64,000 bases of DNA from the NCBI RefSeq assembly GCF_000829035.1, contig NZ_AP012541.1, positions 1,364,001 through 1,428,000 of the forward strand. Direction: 5' to 3'. Each line of letters begins with the position of its first letter. Within the stretch, counting starts at the first letter, position 1. Of the stretch, positions 8,456 through 18,424 are shown one piece after another. Below the pieces are notes generated by a model, which searched no databases, was not told where the DNA came from, and saw only the letters and a program-made list of their open reading frames with translations. Made by a program: the position numbers and the translations under genes. This DNA comes from Lacticaseibacillus paracasei subsp. paracasei. GTDB lineage: Bacteria > Bacillota > Bacilli > Lactobacillales > Lactobacillaceae.

Positions 8456-9851
8456 AGCACAACTTCAACAACATTTTGGCTTTCAAGAATTCCGACCTGG
8501 ACAAAAGGCTTTGATCCAATCGGTGTTGGATGGACATGACACGCTGGGAATTTTACCTACTGGCAGCGGGAAATCACTCTGTTATCAATTGCCGACTTTG
8601 ATCAGTAACAAGCCAAGTTTAATTGTTGAACCGCTCATTGCCTTGATGAATGATCAAGTTGGTCGTTTGCAAGCAGCTGGAGAAAAACGGGTCATTGCCT
8701 TGTCAGCGCAAATGCCACCGGTTGCTTTTACCCAAATTCTCAAACGATTGGCAAGTTACCACTATATTTTTGTCTCACCAGAAATTTTACAACGCGCTGA
8801 TGTGCTCATGGCGCTCAAACGACTGGCCCTAGGCTTATTTGTGGTAGATGAAGCGCATTGCATCTCACAGTGGGGGCCAGATTTTCGACCTGCTTATTTG
8901 CAGCTGGGACAAGTTCGCCAACAATTGCAAGCAGATGCGATTCTTGCCTTAACCGCAACCGCACCGGAGCCCGTTCGCCGTGACATTGTCCAACATCTAA
9001 GCATGCAATCGCCAGCAATTTTGGCTGGGTCAGTCGATCGACCAAATATTTTCCTTGGCGTTGAGACCGGCTTAACAGATAAGGAAAAGGCTTTAAGACT
9101 GGATCAGTTATTGCACGAGGTGGTGGGGCCAACGATCATTTATAGTGCTACCCGAGCCGCGTGTGAGACGTTAGCGATACGATTGCAAAAAGCCGGCCAT
9201 GCTGCGGCCTTTTATCATGCTGGGTTGGATCGGCACCAACGCGATCTAATCCAGCGACAGTTTCAATCGGATCAGTTGCACATTATCTGTGCGACGAGTG
9301 CGTTTGGCATGGGGATCGATAAGGCAAATGTACGGTTCGTCGTGCATACCTATGTGCCGGAATCGCTTGAAGCTTATTATCAGGCAATCGGACGAGCCGG
9401 CCGTGATGGCAAGCAGAGTCTAGCGGCGCTTTTGGTGACCGATCATGATGTTCAGCACGGGGCTATTTTGGCGGGGATGTTGCCAGATGCGGCATTGATT
9501 CGGCTCATCTATGCGCATCCTGAGGCGTATCGCACTTTTGACGATCCGCAGATCAATCTGATCGAAGCGTATGTAGACGCTGGCTTTTCGGTAGAGGCTA
9601 CGCAGCAGCAATTACAGCACAGACTAACTGAGAAACAGGCTAGTTTCGCAGCGATGGCGGCTTTTGTTAATGAATCAGAATGCCGTCGTGCTGTTCTGCT
9701 GCAACATTTTGATTCGCCAATTGAACCGCATACGGCTTTGTGCTGTGGCGAGATCACCACTACGATATTGCGCCAACTACAGCCTGAAGTGCCACAAGAA
9801 CAACCAAAATTAGCTTCTTGGCAGGCAGTATTTCACCAAATCTTTAGATAA
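8442..9851 (+). CDS. recQ: ATP-dependent DNA helicase RecQ (short form)
   Basis: 469 residues. A 3'-5' helicase that unwinds DNA during recombination and repair. Motif I is GILPTGSGKS, motif II (DEAH-like) DEAHCISQWG, motif III ALTATA, motif VI QAIGRAGRDG. A short zinc-binding region remains near the end (SECRRAVLLQHF, then CCGE), but the protein ends there: no HRDC domain and no full winged helix, about 120 residues shorter than E. coli RecQ. This short form resembles Bacillus RecQS. It starts with GTG inside the ypbB-like gene, behind GGAGGTGG. Confidence 0.93.
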   Translation: MSQLEAQLQQHFGFQEFRPGQKALIQSVLDGHDTLGILPTGSGKSLCYQLPTLISNKPSLIVEPLIALMNDQVGRLQAAGEKRVIALSAQMPPVAFTQILKRLASYHYIFVSPEILQRADVLMALKRLALGLFVVDEAHCISQWGPDFRPAYLQLGQVRQQLQADAILALTATAPEPVRRDIVQHLSMQSPAILAGSVDRPNIFLGVETGLTDKEKALRLDQLLHEVVGPTIIYSATRAACETLAIRLQKAGHAAAFYHAGLDRHQRDLIQRQFQSDQLHIICATSAFGMGIDKANVRFVVHTYVPESLEAYYQAIGRAGRDGKQSLAALLVTDHDVQHGAILAGMLPDAALIRLIYAHPEAYRTFDDPQINLIEAYVDAGFSVEATQQQLQHRLTEKQASFAAMAAFVNESECRRAVLLQHFDSPIEPHTALCCGEITTTILRQLQPEVPQEQPKLASWQAVFHQIFR

Positions 9852-9909
9852 CCGACGCCCTGACGCTGGTCAATATGATACAATAAGCGCAGTAGTGAGG
9901 GGGATCGTG

Positions 9910-10530
9910 ATGGCGGAAAAAGATGAACACCAACATGACAATGAGGATCACAAGCGCACCAATGGTGAGGATCCAAGTAAACCTTGGGAAACGCTGTTTG
10001 ACGATGATCGTGATGATCAAGGTAATTTGAGCCGCATTGCCACCAAGAAAAAAAGGCAAGGAAGTTCAAAATTGACCTGGATTTTAGCGATCTTGTTAAT
10101 TCTTGTGGTTTTGGCACCAATTATTTATGTCAAAATTTCTGGTGATCAAAGCCGCAATGGAGCTAACCTTTCTAATGATCGCGTTGTGATCCAAAGTACT
10201 AAAAAGAGCAGTAAAGTTTCAAAATCAAAGAAATCATCGAAGGCTTCCAAAGCCTCGAAGACTTCAGTGGCCTCGTCACAGGCAGCGTCGACTCAGCCTA
10301 GTCAAGCACCAAGCGTTACTTCCCAACAAGAAGAACAGACCAGTGCATCAGCGCAGCCTAGCGAGCAAGCAAGTGCCAGCACGGCTGGCAGTTCATATAC
10401 CGTTCAAGCAGGCGATAACCTTTATCGAATCGCTGTCAATCATGGAATGACCTTAGATGAGTTGCTCCAGATGAACGGTATGAGTGCGGGTTCCAGCATT
10501 GCACCGGGCACGGTTTTGAAAGTGAAATAA
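9910..10530 (+). CDS. LysM-domain membrane-anchored protein (YpbE-like)
   Basis: 206 residues. The first about 55 residues are charged (rich in D, E, H, K), followed by one membrane helix (about 60-80, LTWILAILLILVVLAPIIYV), then a long Ser/Lys- and Ser/Gln-rich linker that should be extended outside the cell, and a C-terminal LysM domain (about 160-206, YTVQAGDNLYRIAVNHGMTLDELLQMN) that binds peptidoglycan. The topology suggests a type II protein tethered to the wall. GAGGGG lies seven bases before the ATG. Its place between recQ and cmk matches ypbE of Bacillus. Exact role unknown. Confidence 0.85.
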   Translation: MAEKDEHQHDNEDHKRTNGEDPSKPWETLFDDDRDDQGNLSRIATKKKRQGSSKLTWILAILLILVVLAPIIYVKISGDQSRNGANLSNDRVVIQSTKKSSKVSKSKKSSKASKASKTSVASSQAASTQPSQAPSVTSQQEEQTSASAQPSEQASASTAGSSYTVQAGDNLYRIAVNHGMTLDELLQMNGMSAGSSIAPGTVLKVK

Positions 10531-10535
10531 TCATG

Positions 10536-10580
10536 ACACGACCCTGTTCTGCATGCGTATTGGCATGAGCAGGGTCGTGT
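10536..10580 (+). terminator. Hairpin between the LysM gene and cmk
   Basis: ACACGACCCTG and CAGGGTCGTGT are perfect 11-base inverted copies with an 23-base loop. There is no T-run after it, so it may be a weak or attenuating terminator rather than a full one. Confidence 0.5.
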
Positions 10581-10595
10581 GTTGTGGAGGAAAGT

Positions 10596-11261
10596 ATGCA
10601 AATTGCGATCGACGGCCCGGCCAGTGCCGGGAAAAGTACCATTGCGAAACGAGTCGCCAAGGAGTTAGGGTTTATCTATTGTGACACTGGCGCGATGTAT
10701 CGCACCGTGACCTACATGGCCATCAAAGACCAGCTGGGCTTTGGCGATGAGGCGGCTATCATGCAGCATCTCGCCAACATGACGATTCGGTTTGAACCGG
10801 GTGACCCTGAACAGCGCGTCTTAATGAATGATGAAGATGTGACCTTAGCCATTCGCGAACCAGACGTGACCAACAATGTTTCGCAAGTGTCAGCGTTACC
10901 CAAGGTACGTACTGAACTAGTGAAACGCCAGCGGGATATCGCTGCATCCAGCAATATTGTCATGGATGGTCGCGACATTGGCACCACCGTTTTACCTAAC
11001 GCCGAAGTGAAGATTTATATGGTGGCATCAGTTGCTGAACGGGCAAAAAGACGCTACAAAGAAAATATTCAAAAGGGCATTGAGACACCACTAGCTACCC
11101 TCGAACAGGAGATTGCCGAACGCGATCGCAAGGACTCTCATCGGGCCGTTTCCCCGCTACGTCAGGCTTCTGACGCGATCAGAATTGATACGACATCAAT
11201 GACCATCGATGAAGTGGTGGAACGAATTTTATCCCTGATAGGCCAAGTAAAGACGAAATAG
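10596..11261 (+). CDS. cmk: Cytidylate kinase
   Basis: 221 residues. It phosphorylates CMP and dCMP to the diphosphates with ATP. The P-loop is GPASAGKST at residues 8-16, followed by YCDTGAMYR and the [12 protein letters not shown] signature. The length fits the family. GGAGGAAAGT precedes the ATG at 10596. The cmk-rpsA-der-hup order that follows is the same as in Bacillus (cmk-ypfD-der-hbs). Confidence 0.97.
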   Translation: MQIAIDGPASAGKSTIAKRVAKELGFIYCDTGAMYRTVTYMAIKDQLGFGDEAAIMQHLANMTIRFEPGDPEQRVLMNDEDVTLAIREPDVTNNVSQVSALPKVRTELVKRQRDIAASSNIVMDGRDIGTTVLPNAEVKIYMVASVAERAKRRYKENIQKGIETPLATLEQEIAERDRKDSHRAVSPLRQASDAIRIDTTSMTIDEVVERILSLIGQVKTK

Positions 11262-11348
11262 TCAAGGGCTTAAAATAATAGGTGGTAATTTGGTTCGTTT
11301 TCAAGTACAATAGATCCAGTATACAGCTGCATAGGAGGATTTTTTGGC

Positions 11349-12668
11349 ATGAGTGATAATAACGTTAATGAGAACACCGAAACAATGGCGGACGCCCTTA
11401 AGAGTGTCACCACAGTAAAGATTGGTGATACCGTCAAGGCAGACGTTCTTGCCGTTGAAGATAAACAATTGATCGTTGGGATCGAAGGAACAGGCGTCGA
11501 AGGCGTGGTCCCGATCAAGGAGTTATCAACTCAGCCAATCGATGACATTCACGATGTTGCAAAAGTCGGCGACAAGCTTGATTTAGTTGTGCTTTCAACG
11601 GTTGGCAAAGATAAAGAGAATGGGCAGTTCCTGCTGTCCAAGCGCCGTTTGGAAGCGCAAAAGGTTTGGAAAGAAATCCAAGCTAAGTATGAAGCAGGTG
11701 AAACCATCACCGCTCCGGTTACCAGCGTCGTTAAAGGCGGACTGGTTGTTAATGCCGGTGTTCGTGGCTTCGTTCCTGCATCCATGGTTGAAGATCATTT
11801 TGTTGAAGATCTTAGCCAATACAAGGGTAAGGAACTTGAATTCAAGATCATTGAAATCGAACCAAGTGAAAATCGTCTGATTCTTTCACATCGTGCGATT
11901 GTTGAAGCCAGCAAGGCTGAAGCACGCAAGGAAATCTTTGCGAAGATTCAACCTGGCGATACCGTTGAAGGTAAAGTTGCTCGTTTGACCAACTTTGGCG
12001 CCTTTGTTGATCTTGGCGGCGTTGATGGTTTGGTTCACGTTTCAGAGATTTCGTTTGATCATGTTGACAAGCCAAGCGATGTTCTGAAGGTTGGTCAAGA
12101 AATCAAGGTTAAGGTTCTGAACGTTGATCCTGATCGCAACCGCATTTCCTTGTCCATCAAAGCAACGTTGCCACAACCTTGGGACGACATTGAAGAAAAG
12201 GCACCGGCCGGCTCTGTTTTGACTGGTACAGTTAAACGTTTGACCACTTTTGGTGCCTTTGTTGAAGTCTTCCCTGGTGTTGAAGGTTTGGTTCATATTT
12301 CCCAGATCTCTCACGAACACGTAGCAACCCCAGCGGATGTCCTTAAGGAAGGCCAAGAAGTGCAGGTCAAGGTTCTTTCCGTTGACCCTGATGCACATCG
12401 TCTTGCTTTGTCCATCAAGGCTTTGCAGGAACGTCCAGCAGGTTCTGAAGAAGAATCTCATGAAGGCGGCAACAGCAGTCGTGACAATAGCGACCGTGGT
12501 GACCGTCGTCGTTCTTCACGTCCTCGTCGTGGCAATGATCGTCATCAATCCACGTCGATTCCTGCTGAATATCAGCAAGATGATTCAGGCTTCTCACTTG
12601 GCGACATCTTAGGCGATGCCTTGAAAGATGCTGCTAAGGGCAATGATGATCAGGATGATAACAAGTAG
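11349..12668 (+). CDS. rpsA: 30S ribosomal protein S1 homolog
   Basis: 439 residues with four S1 RNA-binding repeats (about 20-95, 105-180, 195-265, 280-350). The last two are the most regular: TNFGAFVDLGGVDGLVHVSEI and TTFGAFVEVFPGVEGLVHISQI. It ends with a disordered tail rich in Arg, Asp and Ser (NSSRDNSDRGDRRRSSRP). E. coli S1 has six repeats; the four-repeat form is usual in low-GC Gram-positives, where its need for translation initiation is less strict. AGGAGG precedes the ATG. A TACAAT -10-like box lies near 11308, and a terminator follows. Confidence 0.95.
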   Translation: MSDNNVNENTETMADALKSVTTVKIGDTVKADVLAVEDKQLIVGIEGTGVEGVVPIKELSTQPIDDIHDVAKVGDKLDLVVLSTVGKDKENGQFLLSKRRLEAQKVWKEIQAKYEAGETITAPVTSVVKGGLVVNAGVRGFVPASMVEDHFVEDLSQYKGKELEFKIIEIEPSENRLILSHRAIVEASKAEARKEIFAKIQPGDTVEGKVARLTNFGAFVDLGGVDGLVHVSEISFDHVDKPSDVLKVGQEIKVKVLNVDPDRNRISLSIKATLPQPWDDIEEKAPAGSVLTGTVKRLTTFGAFVEVFPGVEGLVHISQISHEHVATPADVLKEGQEVQVKVLSVDPDAHRLALSIKALQERPAGSEEESHEGGNSSRDNSDRGDRRRSSRPRRGNDRHQSTSIPAEYQQDDSGFSLGDILGDALKDAAKGNDDQDDNK

Positions 12669-12681
12669 TCATCTTGAACCT

Positions 12682-12711
12682 AAAAAGTTGAGCCTTGGCT
12701 CAACTTTTTTT
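12682..12711 (+). terminator. Terminator after rpsA
   Basis: AAAAAGTTGAGC and GCTCAACTTTTTT pair perfectly around a four-base loop, followed by T residues. Confidence 0.88.
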
Positions 12712-12757
12712 ATGGGAAACAAATCCCATGACGCCGTCACAGAAAGGAGGCCGTTTT

Positions 12758-14065
12758 ATGGTCTTACCAACATTAGCAATCGTTGGCCGTCCGAATGTGG
12801 GCAAGTCAACCATTTTTAACCGTATTCTCGGTGAGCGGGTTTCGATTGTGGAAGATACGCCCGGGGTCACGCGTGATCGCATCTATGGCACGAGTGAATG
12901 GCTTGGTAAAGAATTTGCTGTCATTGACACCGGTGGGATCGACTTAGGCGATGAACCTTTTTTGGCGCAAATTAAGGATCAAGCTGAAATTGCCATCGAT
13001 GAAGCCGATGTCATCCTTTTTCTCGCTGATATTGAAAGCGGGGTAACTGATGCAGATGAACGGGTTGCCCAGATTCTTTATCGGGCTAAAAAGCCGGTTG
13101 TACTGGCAGTCAATAAGGTTGATAACCCTGAACGTCGCCAAGATATTTACGATTTTTATTCATTAGGTTTTGGCGAACCCTATCCACTTTCTGGGACTCA
13201 TGGGATTGGCCTTGGTGATGTTTTGGATGCTGTTTTAGCAGCATTTCCATCCGAAGATAAGTCAGTTGAAGACGATTCGATTAAGTTCAGCCTGATTGGT
13301 CGGCCAAATGTCGGTAAATCGTCTTTAGTTAACGCCATTCTTGGTGAAAATCGGGTCATCGTGAGTCCAATCGAAGGCACGACTCGCGATGCGATTGATA
13401 CGAAGTTCGAAGCAGTTGACGAAACCTTCACGATGATTGACACGGCTGGGATTCGTAAACGTGGCAAGGTTTACGAGAACACCGAAAAATACGCGGTCAT
13501 GCGTGCATTACGAGCGATTGATCGTTCGGATGTTGTTTTGTTTGTCATCAACGCCGAAGAAGGTATCCGCGAACAGGATAAAAAGGTCGCCGGTTATGCC
13601 CACGAGGCCGGTCGTGGCATCATCATCGTCGTCAACAAGTGGGATACAGTTGAGAAAGATAATCACACGATGAAGGATTTTGAAAATCTGATTCGTCAGG
13701 AGTTCCAATATCTGGATTATGCGCCGATTATTTTTGTTTCTGCCAAGACGAAACAGCGTTTACAGAGCTTGCCAGCCATGATTGTAGCAGTTTCAGAAAA
13801 TCAAACTCGGCGAATTCAAAGCAGTGTCCTAAATGATGTCTTAATGGATGCCATTACTGTTACACCGACACCGACAGTTAATGGAAAACGCTTGCGGATT
13901 TATTACATGACCCAAGTTGCCGTCAAACCGCCAACTTTCGTGGTTTTTGTTAATGATCCCGACCTGCTGCACTTCTCGTACGAGCGATTTCTGATTAACC
14001 AATTACGACAGGCCTTTGATTTTTCCGGTACACCGATTCACATCATCGCACGTAAACGCAAGTAG
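12758..14065 (+). CDS. der: Ribosome-assembly GTPase Der (EngA)
   Basis: 435 residues. Two tandem GTPase domains: G1 boxes GRPNVGKST (about residues 10-18) and GRPNVGKSS (about 184-192), each with its own DTGG/DTAG and NKVD/NKWD boxes, then a KH-like C-terminal domain. Der is essential for 50S subunit maturation. The ATG at 12758 has a strong AAAGGAGG seven bases upstream; a longer frame from 12695 runs through the rpsA terminator and is not credible. Confidence 0.97.
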   Translation: MVLPTLAIVGRPNVGKSTIFNRILGERVSIVEDTPGVTRDRIYGTSEWLGKEFAVIDTGGIDLGDEPFLAQIKDQAEIAIDEADVILFLADIESGVTDADERVAQILYRAKKPVVLAVNKVDNPERRQDIYDFYSLGFGEPYPLSGTHGIGLGDVLDAVLAAFPSEDKSVEDDSIKFSLIGRPNVGKSSLVNAILGENRVIVSPIEGTTRDAIDTKFEAVDETFTMIDTAGIRKRGKVYENTEKYAVMRALRAIDRSDVVLFVINAEEGIREQDKKVAGYAHEAGRGIIIVVNKWDTVEKDNHTMKDFENLIRQEFQYLDYAPIIFVSAKTKQRLQSLPAMIVAVSENQTRRIQSSVLNDVLMDAITVTPTPTVNGKRLRIYYMTQVAVKPPTFVVFVNDPDLLHFSYERFLINQLRQAFDFSGTPIHIIARKRK

Positions 14066-14170
14066 TTCGGCGATGGCTGAATATTGTCTTTTCATTTAAA
14101 AAAATATGTCAAAAATCGTGATTTTCGATAACCGATCCTTGATCAGACAGCAAAAAGTTTGGCAAAAACC

Positions 14171-14199
14171 TTGTCACAACGGGCTTGCTATGCTATGTT
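14171..14199 (+). promoter_or_regulatory. Promoter of the HU gene
   Basis: TTGTCA (14171-14176) and TATGTT (14194-14199) are spaced by 17 bases. The start of transcription would leave a leader of about 100 bases that contains a small hairpin at 14239-14258 (ATTCCTGA, loop GAGG, TCAGGAAT). Confidence 0.6.
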
Positions 14200-14308
14200 T
14201 AAACCTGAAATGGTGATACATATTATCATTGTTTCTTCATTCCTGAGAGGTCAGGAATGGGCATGTTTAGGTGTTAACGCATCTAATCAATATGGAGGTG
14301 AAATGTTC

Positions 14309-14584
14309 ATGGCAAACAAAGCAGAATTGATCGAAAGTGTTGCAACCGCAACTGGTTTGACCAAGAAGGATGCAACCGCAGCTGTTGATGCAGTATTCGG
14401 TTCTATCCAAGACTCCCTTTCAAAGGGTGACAAGGTTCAGTTGATCGGCTTTGGTAACTTCGAAGTGCGTGAGCGTGCCGCTCGTAAGGGCCGCAACCCA
14501 CAAACCGGTGCCGAGATCAAGATCCCAGCATCCAAGGTACCAGCATTCAAGCCTGGTAAAGCACTCAAGGACGCCGTTAAATAA
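14309..14584 (+). CDS. hup: DNA-binding protein HU
   Basis: 91 residues, the standard HU size. It bends and compacts DNA as a dimer. The DNA-gripping arm is seen as [21 protein letters not shown] with the conserved RNP tip, and the C-terminal helix has [22 protein letters not shown] lies eight bases before the ATG at 14309. Codon choice is strongly biased (AAG, GTT, GGT), as expected for an abundant protein. A terminator follows 30 bases later. Confidence 0.97.
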   Translation: MANKAELIESVATATGLTKKDATAAVDAVFGSIQDSLSKGDKVQLIGFGNFEVRERAARKGRNPQTGAEIKIPASKVPAFKPGKALKDAVK

Positions 14585-14614
14585 GCGGTTCACCTGAGGC
14601 AATGATGAAACAAC

Positions 14615-14645
14615 CAAAAACCGAGTCTATCTGGACTCGGTTTTT
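14615..14645 (+). terminator. Terminator after hup
   Basis: ACCGAGTC and GACTCGGT form a stem with loop TATCTG, flanked by A residues before and five T after. Confidence 0.88.
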
Positions 14646-14829
14646 GCGCGTTTTGGCGTCATTCGCCAGCGACCAGGGGCGGGACCGAGCGACAGTAGCG
14701 ATATGCGCAGTCAAGTGTGGCTGGAGAGCTTTTGATGCTCATCAGTTCGGAATCAGCAAAACGCAATGTTAAACTAGCAGTAACGACAATCTTTAGGCTT
14801 TTTATAAAATAAAATCAACGGAGGCAGCC

Positions 14830-16098
14830 ATGAGTTACGCAAAAGAAATGCTTGATGCCATTGAAGCTGGCCAGATGGAAACGGCGAAGCAGCTATTCAC
14901 CCAAGTATTGGCCCACGATGACGACGAAACCCAATACAACCTTGCCGAAGAACTGTATGCGCTTGGGTTCAACGGTCAGGCTAAGCGGCTTTATCAAGGG
15001 CTCCTGGGGCGATATCCTGACCAAGGCGATCTGGCAACGGCTTTAGCTGATATTGCAGTTTCTGACGGAGATACAGACGCCGCCTTGAATTATCTTAGTC
15101 GCATTCAGCCAGGTGATCCTGCCTATGTTCAAAGTCTGGTGAGCGCTGCCGATGTTTATCAAACACTTGGTTTATATGAGGTTAGTGAGCAAAAACTGCT
15201 TGAGGCGAAGCGATTGGCGCCAGACGAGCCGGTGGTGACCTTCGCTTTAGGCGAATTCTATTTTGACTGGGGTCATTTTGCCGAGGCCATTAGTGCTTAT
15301 AACGAGCTGCTAGCGGCCGGTACAACTGAACTTGCTGGGGTTAACATCGAAGCACGGTTGGCGGCCAGTTTAGCGCAAACAGGGCAGTATGAAGACGCAG
15401 TGGCTGCTTATGAAGATGTCGGTGTTGATGCACTGGATCTCAATGGCCGGTTCGAATTAGGCGGCTTGTATTTACAACTTGATGATCCGGCTAAAGCGAT
15501 CACCAATCTTCAAGCCGTGATTGACAGTGATCCAAGTTACGCCAATGCGTATTTGCCACTTGCTCGTGCTTATGAGGCCCAGAATCAGCCTGACAAGGCC
15601 TTAGACACGGTTCAGGCCGGCGTCATGGTCGATGATACGAACCCAACGCTATATGCCTTAGGCGGCAAATTAGCGCTTAGTGAAGACAATGTCAAATTAG
15701 CCGAGACGTATTTACAAAAGGCTTTGGCGATTGATCCGGAAGATCATGGTAATATGCTCGCTTGGAGCAACTTTTTGGTGCAGGAAGAGCGTGATCAAGA
15801 AAATGTTGACTTTCTTGACCAAATCGATCGTAGTGGTGATGTTGACCCACAAATTTATTGGAATATGGCTAAAAGCTACGATCGGTTGGAGAATATTAAA
15901 AAAGCCCGTGAGAATTACCTTTTAGCGTTCAATCGCTTTCAGGATTCCCCGGACTTTCTCCACGATATCATTGATTTCTTCCAGTCGACTGGTGCTCGCG
16001 CCGAATTGAAAGCCGCTTTAGTGCGATATTTGAAACTGGTACCTACTGACGACGAGATGCAGGCCCGTTTGGATGAACTCAACGCCGAGACGGATTAA
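14830..16098 (+). CDS. Tetratricopeptide-repeat protein (YpiA-like)
   Basis: 422 residues built almost wholly of TPR helical hairpins (about ten), with the W/LG/Y/A/P pattern visible in repeats such as YANAYLPLARAYEAQNQPDKALDTVQAG. No signal peptide or membrane span, so cytoplasmic. TPR arrays bind other proteins; the partner is not known. Length and location after der/hup match YpiA of Bacillus. GGAGGCAGCC precedes the ATG. The 245-base gap before it holds the hup terminator and no other clear element. It converges with the next gene. Confidence 0.85.
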   Translation: MSYAKEMLDAIEAGQMETAKQLFTQVLAHDDDETQYNLAEELYALGFNGQAKRLYQGLLGRYPDQGDLATALADIAVSDGDTDAALNYLSRIQPGDPAYVQSLVSAADVYQTLGLYEVSEQKLLEAKRLAPDEPVVTFALGEFYFDWGHFAEAISAYNELLAAGTTELAGVNIEARLAASLAQTGQYEDAVAAYEDVGVDALDLNGRFELGGLYLQLDDPAKAITNLQAVIDSDPSYANAYLPLARAYEAQNQPDKALDTVQAGVMVDDTNPTLYALGGKLALSEDNVKLAETYLQKALAIDPEDHGNMLAWSNFLVQEERDQENVDFLDQIDRSGDVDPQIYWNMAKSYDRLENIKKARENYLLAFNRFQDSPDFLHDIIDFFQSTGARAELKAALVRYLKLVPTDDEMQARLDELNAETD

Positions 16099-16108
16099 TC
16101 GTTGTGAA

Positions 16109-16987
16109 TCAATGACCAAATAGTAGTCGGCGGCGTTTTTTCTGGTAGGTGAAGCCTTCGCCCAAGGCCTCATGGACATCAAGGATGCTGATGAAGGCGT
16201 GCGGATCAATGGCCTCAATCAGCCGTTTTGTTTGGGCAATTTCAGTTGACGAAACGACAGCATAGACGACCTGCTTGCGATCGTGGGCGAACCCGCCTTC
16301 AGCATGTAAGAAAGTTGTCCCACGTTCCAATTCGTTCATAATGGCAGTGGCGATTTCTTGGCTTTTGTCAGAGACGATTAAAAGGCCCTTTGCCGCGTAA
16401 GCACCATCCAGCGTAAAGTTAACAATTTGTGAGAACACGTAGGCACCAAGCAGAGTGTACATCATGAGTTCGATGTTCAGATACGTCAACGAGATCGTTA
16501 GCACAGCGGCATCGAAAACCAACAAGGTTCGTCCCATTGGCACGCCGGTCTGTTGTTCAACTATCCGGGCAACAACATCCGTGCCGCCGGTGGTCCCGCC
16601 ATGGCGGTAAATCAAGCCGCTGCCAAAACCACCAAACAGTCCAGCTAAAACCCCGGAGATAAAAAGATCATGATCGAGGTTGATGGTTAAAGGTACCCGT
16701 TGCCAGATCCACAGCCAAGCAGAAAGCATCAAGGTGCCAAAAACAGTGTAAGCTAGGGCGCGTTTGCCTAAAAATTTGTAACCAACGATGAGCAACGGAA
16801 TATTCAGCAGAATTGTGCTGTATGCCGGATCGAGATGCCACCAATAGCGGATTAGCAGGGTAATCCCGGTGACGCCGCCTTCAGCCAAGTGATTCGCAAT
16901 ATTAATATAAACAAGCCCGAACCCATATAAAGCACAACCAAGAACAATCATTAAAAGATCCCAACAAGTACGCGTGGTGCGTGACAT
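16109..16987 (-). CDS. YitT family membrane protein (DUF161/DUF2179)
   Basis: 292 residues. Five or six membrane helices fill about residues 10-180 (LLMIVLGCALYGFGLVYINIANHLAEGGVTG is the family start; GTTGGTDVVARI is a conserved loop), followed by a soluble DUF2179 domain (about 220-280, VYAVVSSTEIAQTKRLIEAIDPHAFISI) with a ferredoxin-like fold. Function unproven; some relatives are thought to be transporters or regulators of them. GGGAGG lies six bases before the ATG. In Bacillus a member (YpjC) also lies near cca. Confidence 0.88.
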   Translation of the reverse strand: MSRTTRTCWDLLMIVLGCALYGFGLVYINIANHLAEGGVTGITLLIRYWWHLDPAYSTILLNIPLLIVGYKFLGKRALAYTVFGTLMLSAWLWIWQRVPLTINLDHDLFISGVLAGLFGGFGSGLIYRHGGTTGGTDVVARIVEQQTGVPMGRTLLVFDAAVLTISLTYLNIELMMYTLLGAYVFSQIVNFTLDGAYAAKGLLIVSDKSQEIATAIMNELERGTTFLHAEGGFAHDRKQVVYAVVSSTEIAQTKRLIEAIDPHAFISILDVHEALGEGFTYQKKRRRLLFGH

Positions 16988-17090
16988 AGGCCGCCTCCCA
17001 AAAAAGAATTTAAGCTTATTCTAACAGAAATGTCATATTTCGGCTTAATTGTGGTAATGGTGGTTGCCGGTTTGGAAAAAGGAGTTTGAA

Positions 17091-18287
17091 ATGCGACTAG
17101 ATTTGACCCAGCCAGATTTTAAGGCAGCGATTCCGATTTTAAAAAAAATCGAAGCTGCTGGTTATGAAGCTTATTTTGTTGGCGGCAGTGTTCGTGATGC
17201 GATACTGGGGCTGCCGATTCACGATGTGGATATTGCCAGTTCGGCGTATCCGGCAGAAATTAAGCGAATTTTCAAGCGGACAGCCGATACCGGCATCGAG
17301 CATGGCACAGTGATGGTGCTTGATCACGGGACTGGCTATGAAGTGACAACTTTCCGAACCGAATCGCGCTATCAGGATTTTCGCCGGCCTGATCATGTGA
17401 CTTTTGTGCGCTCCTTAGCAGAAGATTTAAAGCGTCGGGATTTCACTATCAACGCTTTAGCTGTTCGGCATGATGGCACGATCATTGATTTGTTTGACGG
17501 CCTAAAAGATTTGCAGCACCACCAGCTGCGGGCAGTGGGTAATCCTCATGAACGGTTTCATGAGGATGCTTTGCGGATGATGCGGGCAGTTCGATTCGAG
17601 AGCCAATTGGGGTTCGGCATTGAGCCAGCCACCAAAGCGGCAATCGCCGATAATGCCAAACTGTTAGTGCACATTTCTGTAGAACGAGTCGCCGCAGAAT
17701 TTAATCGGTTGCTGACTGGGATTGATCGACGTGCTGGCTTGCAAGATTTTATTGAGACTCGCTTGTTTGCCTACGCCCCGAAAATGGCGGCTCATGAAAC
17801 AGCCTTAACGCAATTTTCTCAGTTGCCTGATACGCAGCTGACCAGTTTGGCAAGCGGCTGGGCGGCATTGATTTTCCTTTTAAGAACACAGCCGCTGGTG
17901 ATGCTAAAGGCCTGGAAGCAATCCAATGAGCTGATCACCTTGGTCACGCAAACTGTCAAGCTACTGCAGGTGATGCCGAATCCGACTGCTTGGGATCTTT
18001 ACCAAGCTGGTGAAGCGGCCGTGACAACGGCTAGCGAGGTTCAAAAACTGCTGACGCCTGACTTTGATCAGCAGCAGCTAGCTGAGGCTTACGCGGCCTT
18101 ACCGATTCATAGTAAAAAAGAATTAGCGCTGACCGGTGCAGATCTGATTAAAGCGGGGGTCCGTCCCGGGCCAGCGATGGGCAAAGCACTCAATCAAATC
18201 GAGCAGCGTGTCGTCGCTGGAGCTTTGCCAAATGAACTAAAAAAGTTGTTGCCGATCGCAACTGAAATGTCTCAAGATCGTTTGTGA
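17091..18287 (+). CDS. cca: CCA-adding tRNA nucleotidyltransferase
   Basis: 398 residues. It adds or repairs the 3' CCA end of tRNA without a template. The class II head domain shows [24 protein letters not shown] (metal-binding DxD in DVD), then [10 protein letters not shown], and the RNA-binding region [23 protein letters not shown] lies six bases before the ATG at 17091. The gene is divergent from the YitT gene, with a 103-base shared upstream region. Confidence 0.96.
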
Positions 18288-18424
18288 GTGTGTTATGATG
18301 AGCATGTAAGCACATTCAACAACGTCAAACAGGACGATTGATCAGCTGGGCGGCTTTAAAATAGCATAGTTGGCCACCAGTGCGTTTCCAACCCGTTCTG
18401 CATGACAGTGAAGGGGGATTTCCA

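Noticed and set aside
9833..10120. Minus-strand hydrophobic frame opposite the LysM gene
   Set aside because: It is the antisense of the charged start and membrane helix of the LysM protein; no upstream signals.
10536..10580. Hairpin before cmk as a full rho-independent terminator
   Set aside because: It lacks a T-run, so I list it only as a weak or attenuating hairpin.
12695..12757. N-terminal extension of Der
   Set aside because: The frame runs through the rpsA terminator, and a perfect ribosome site serves the ATG at 12758.
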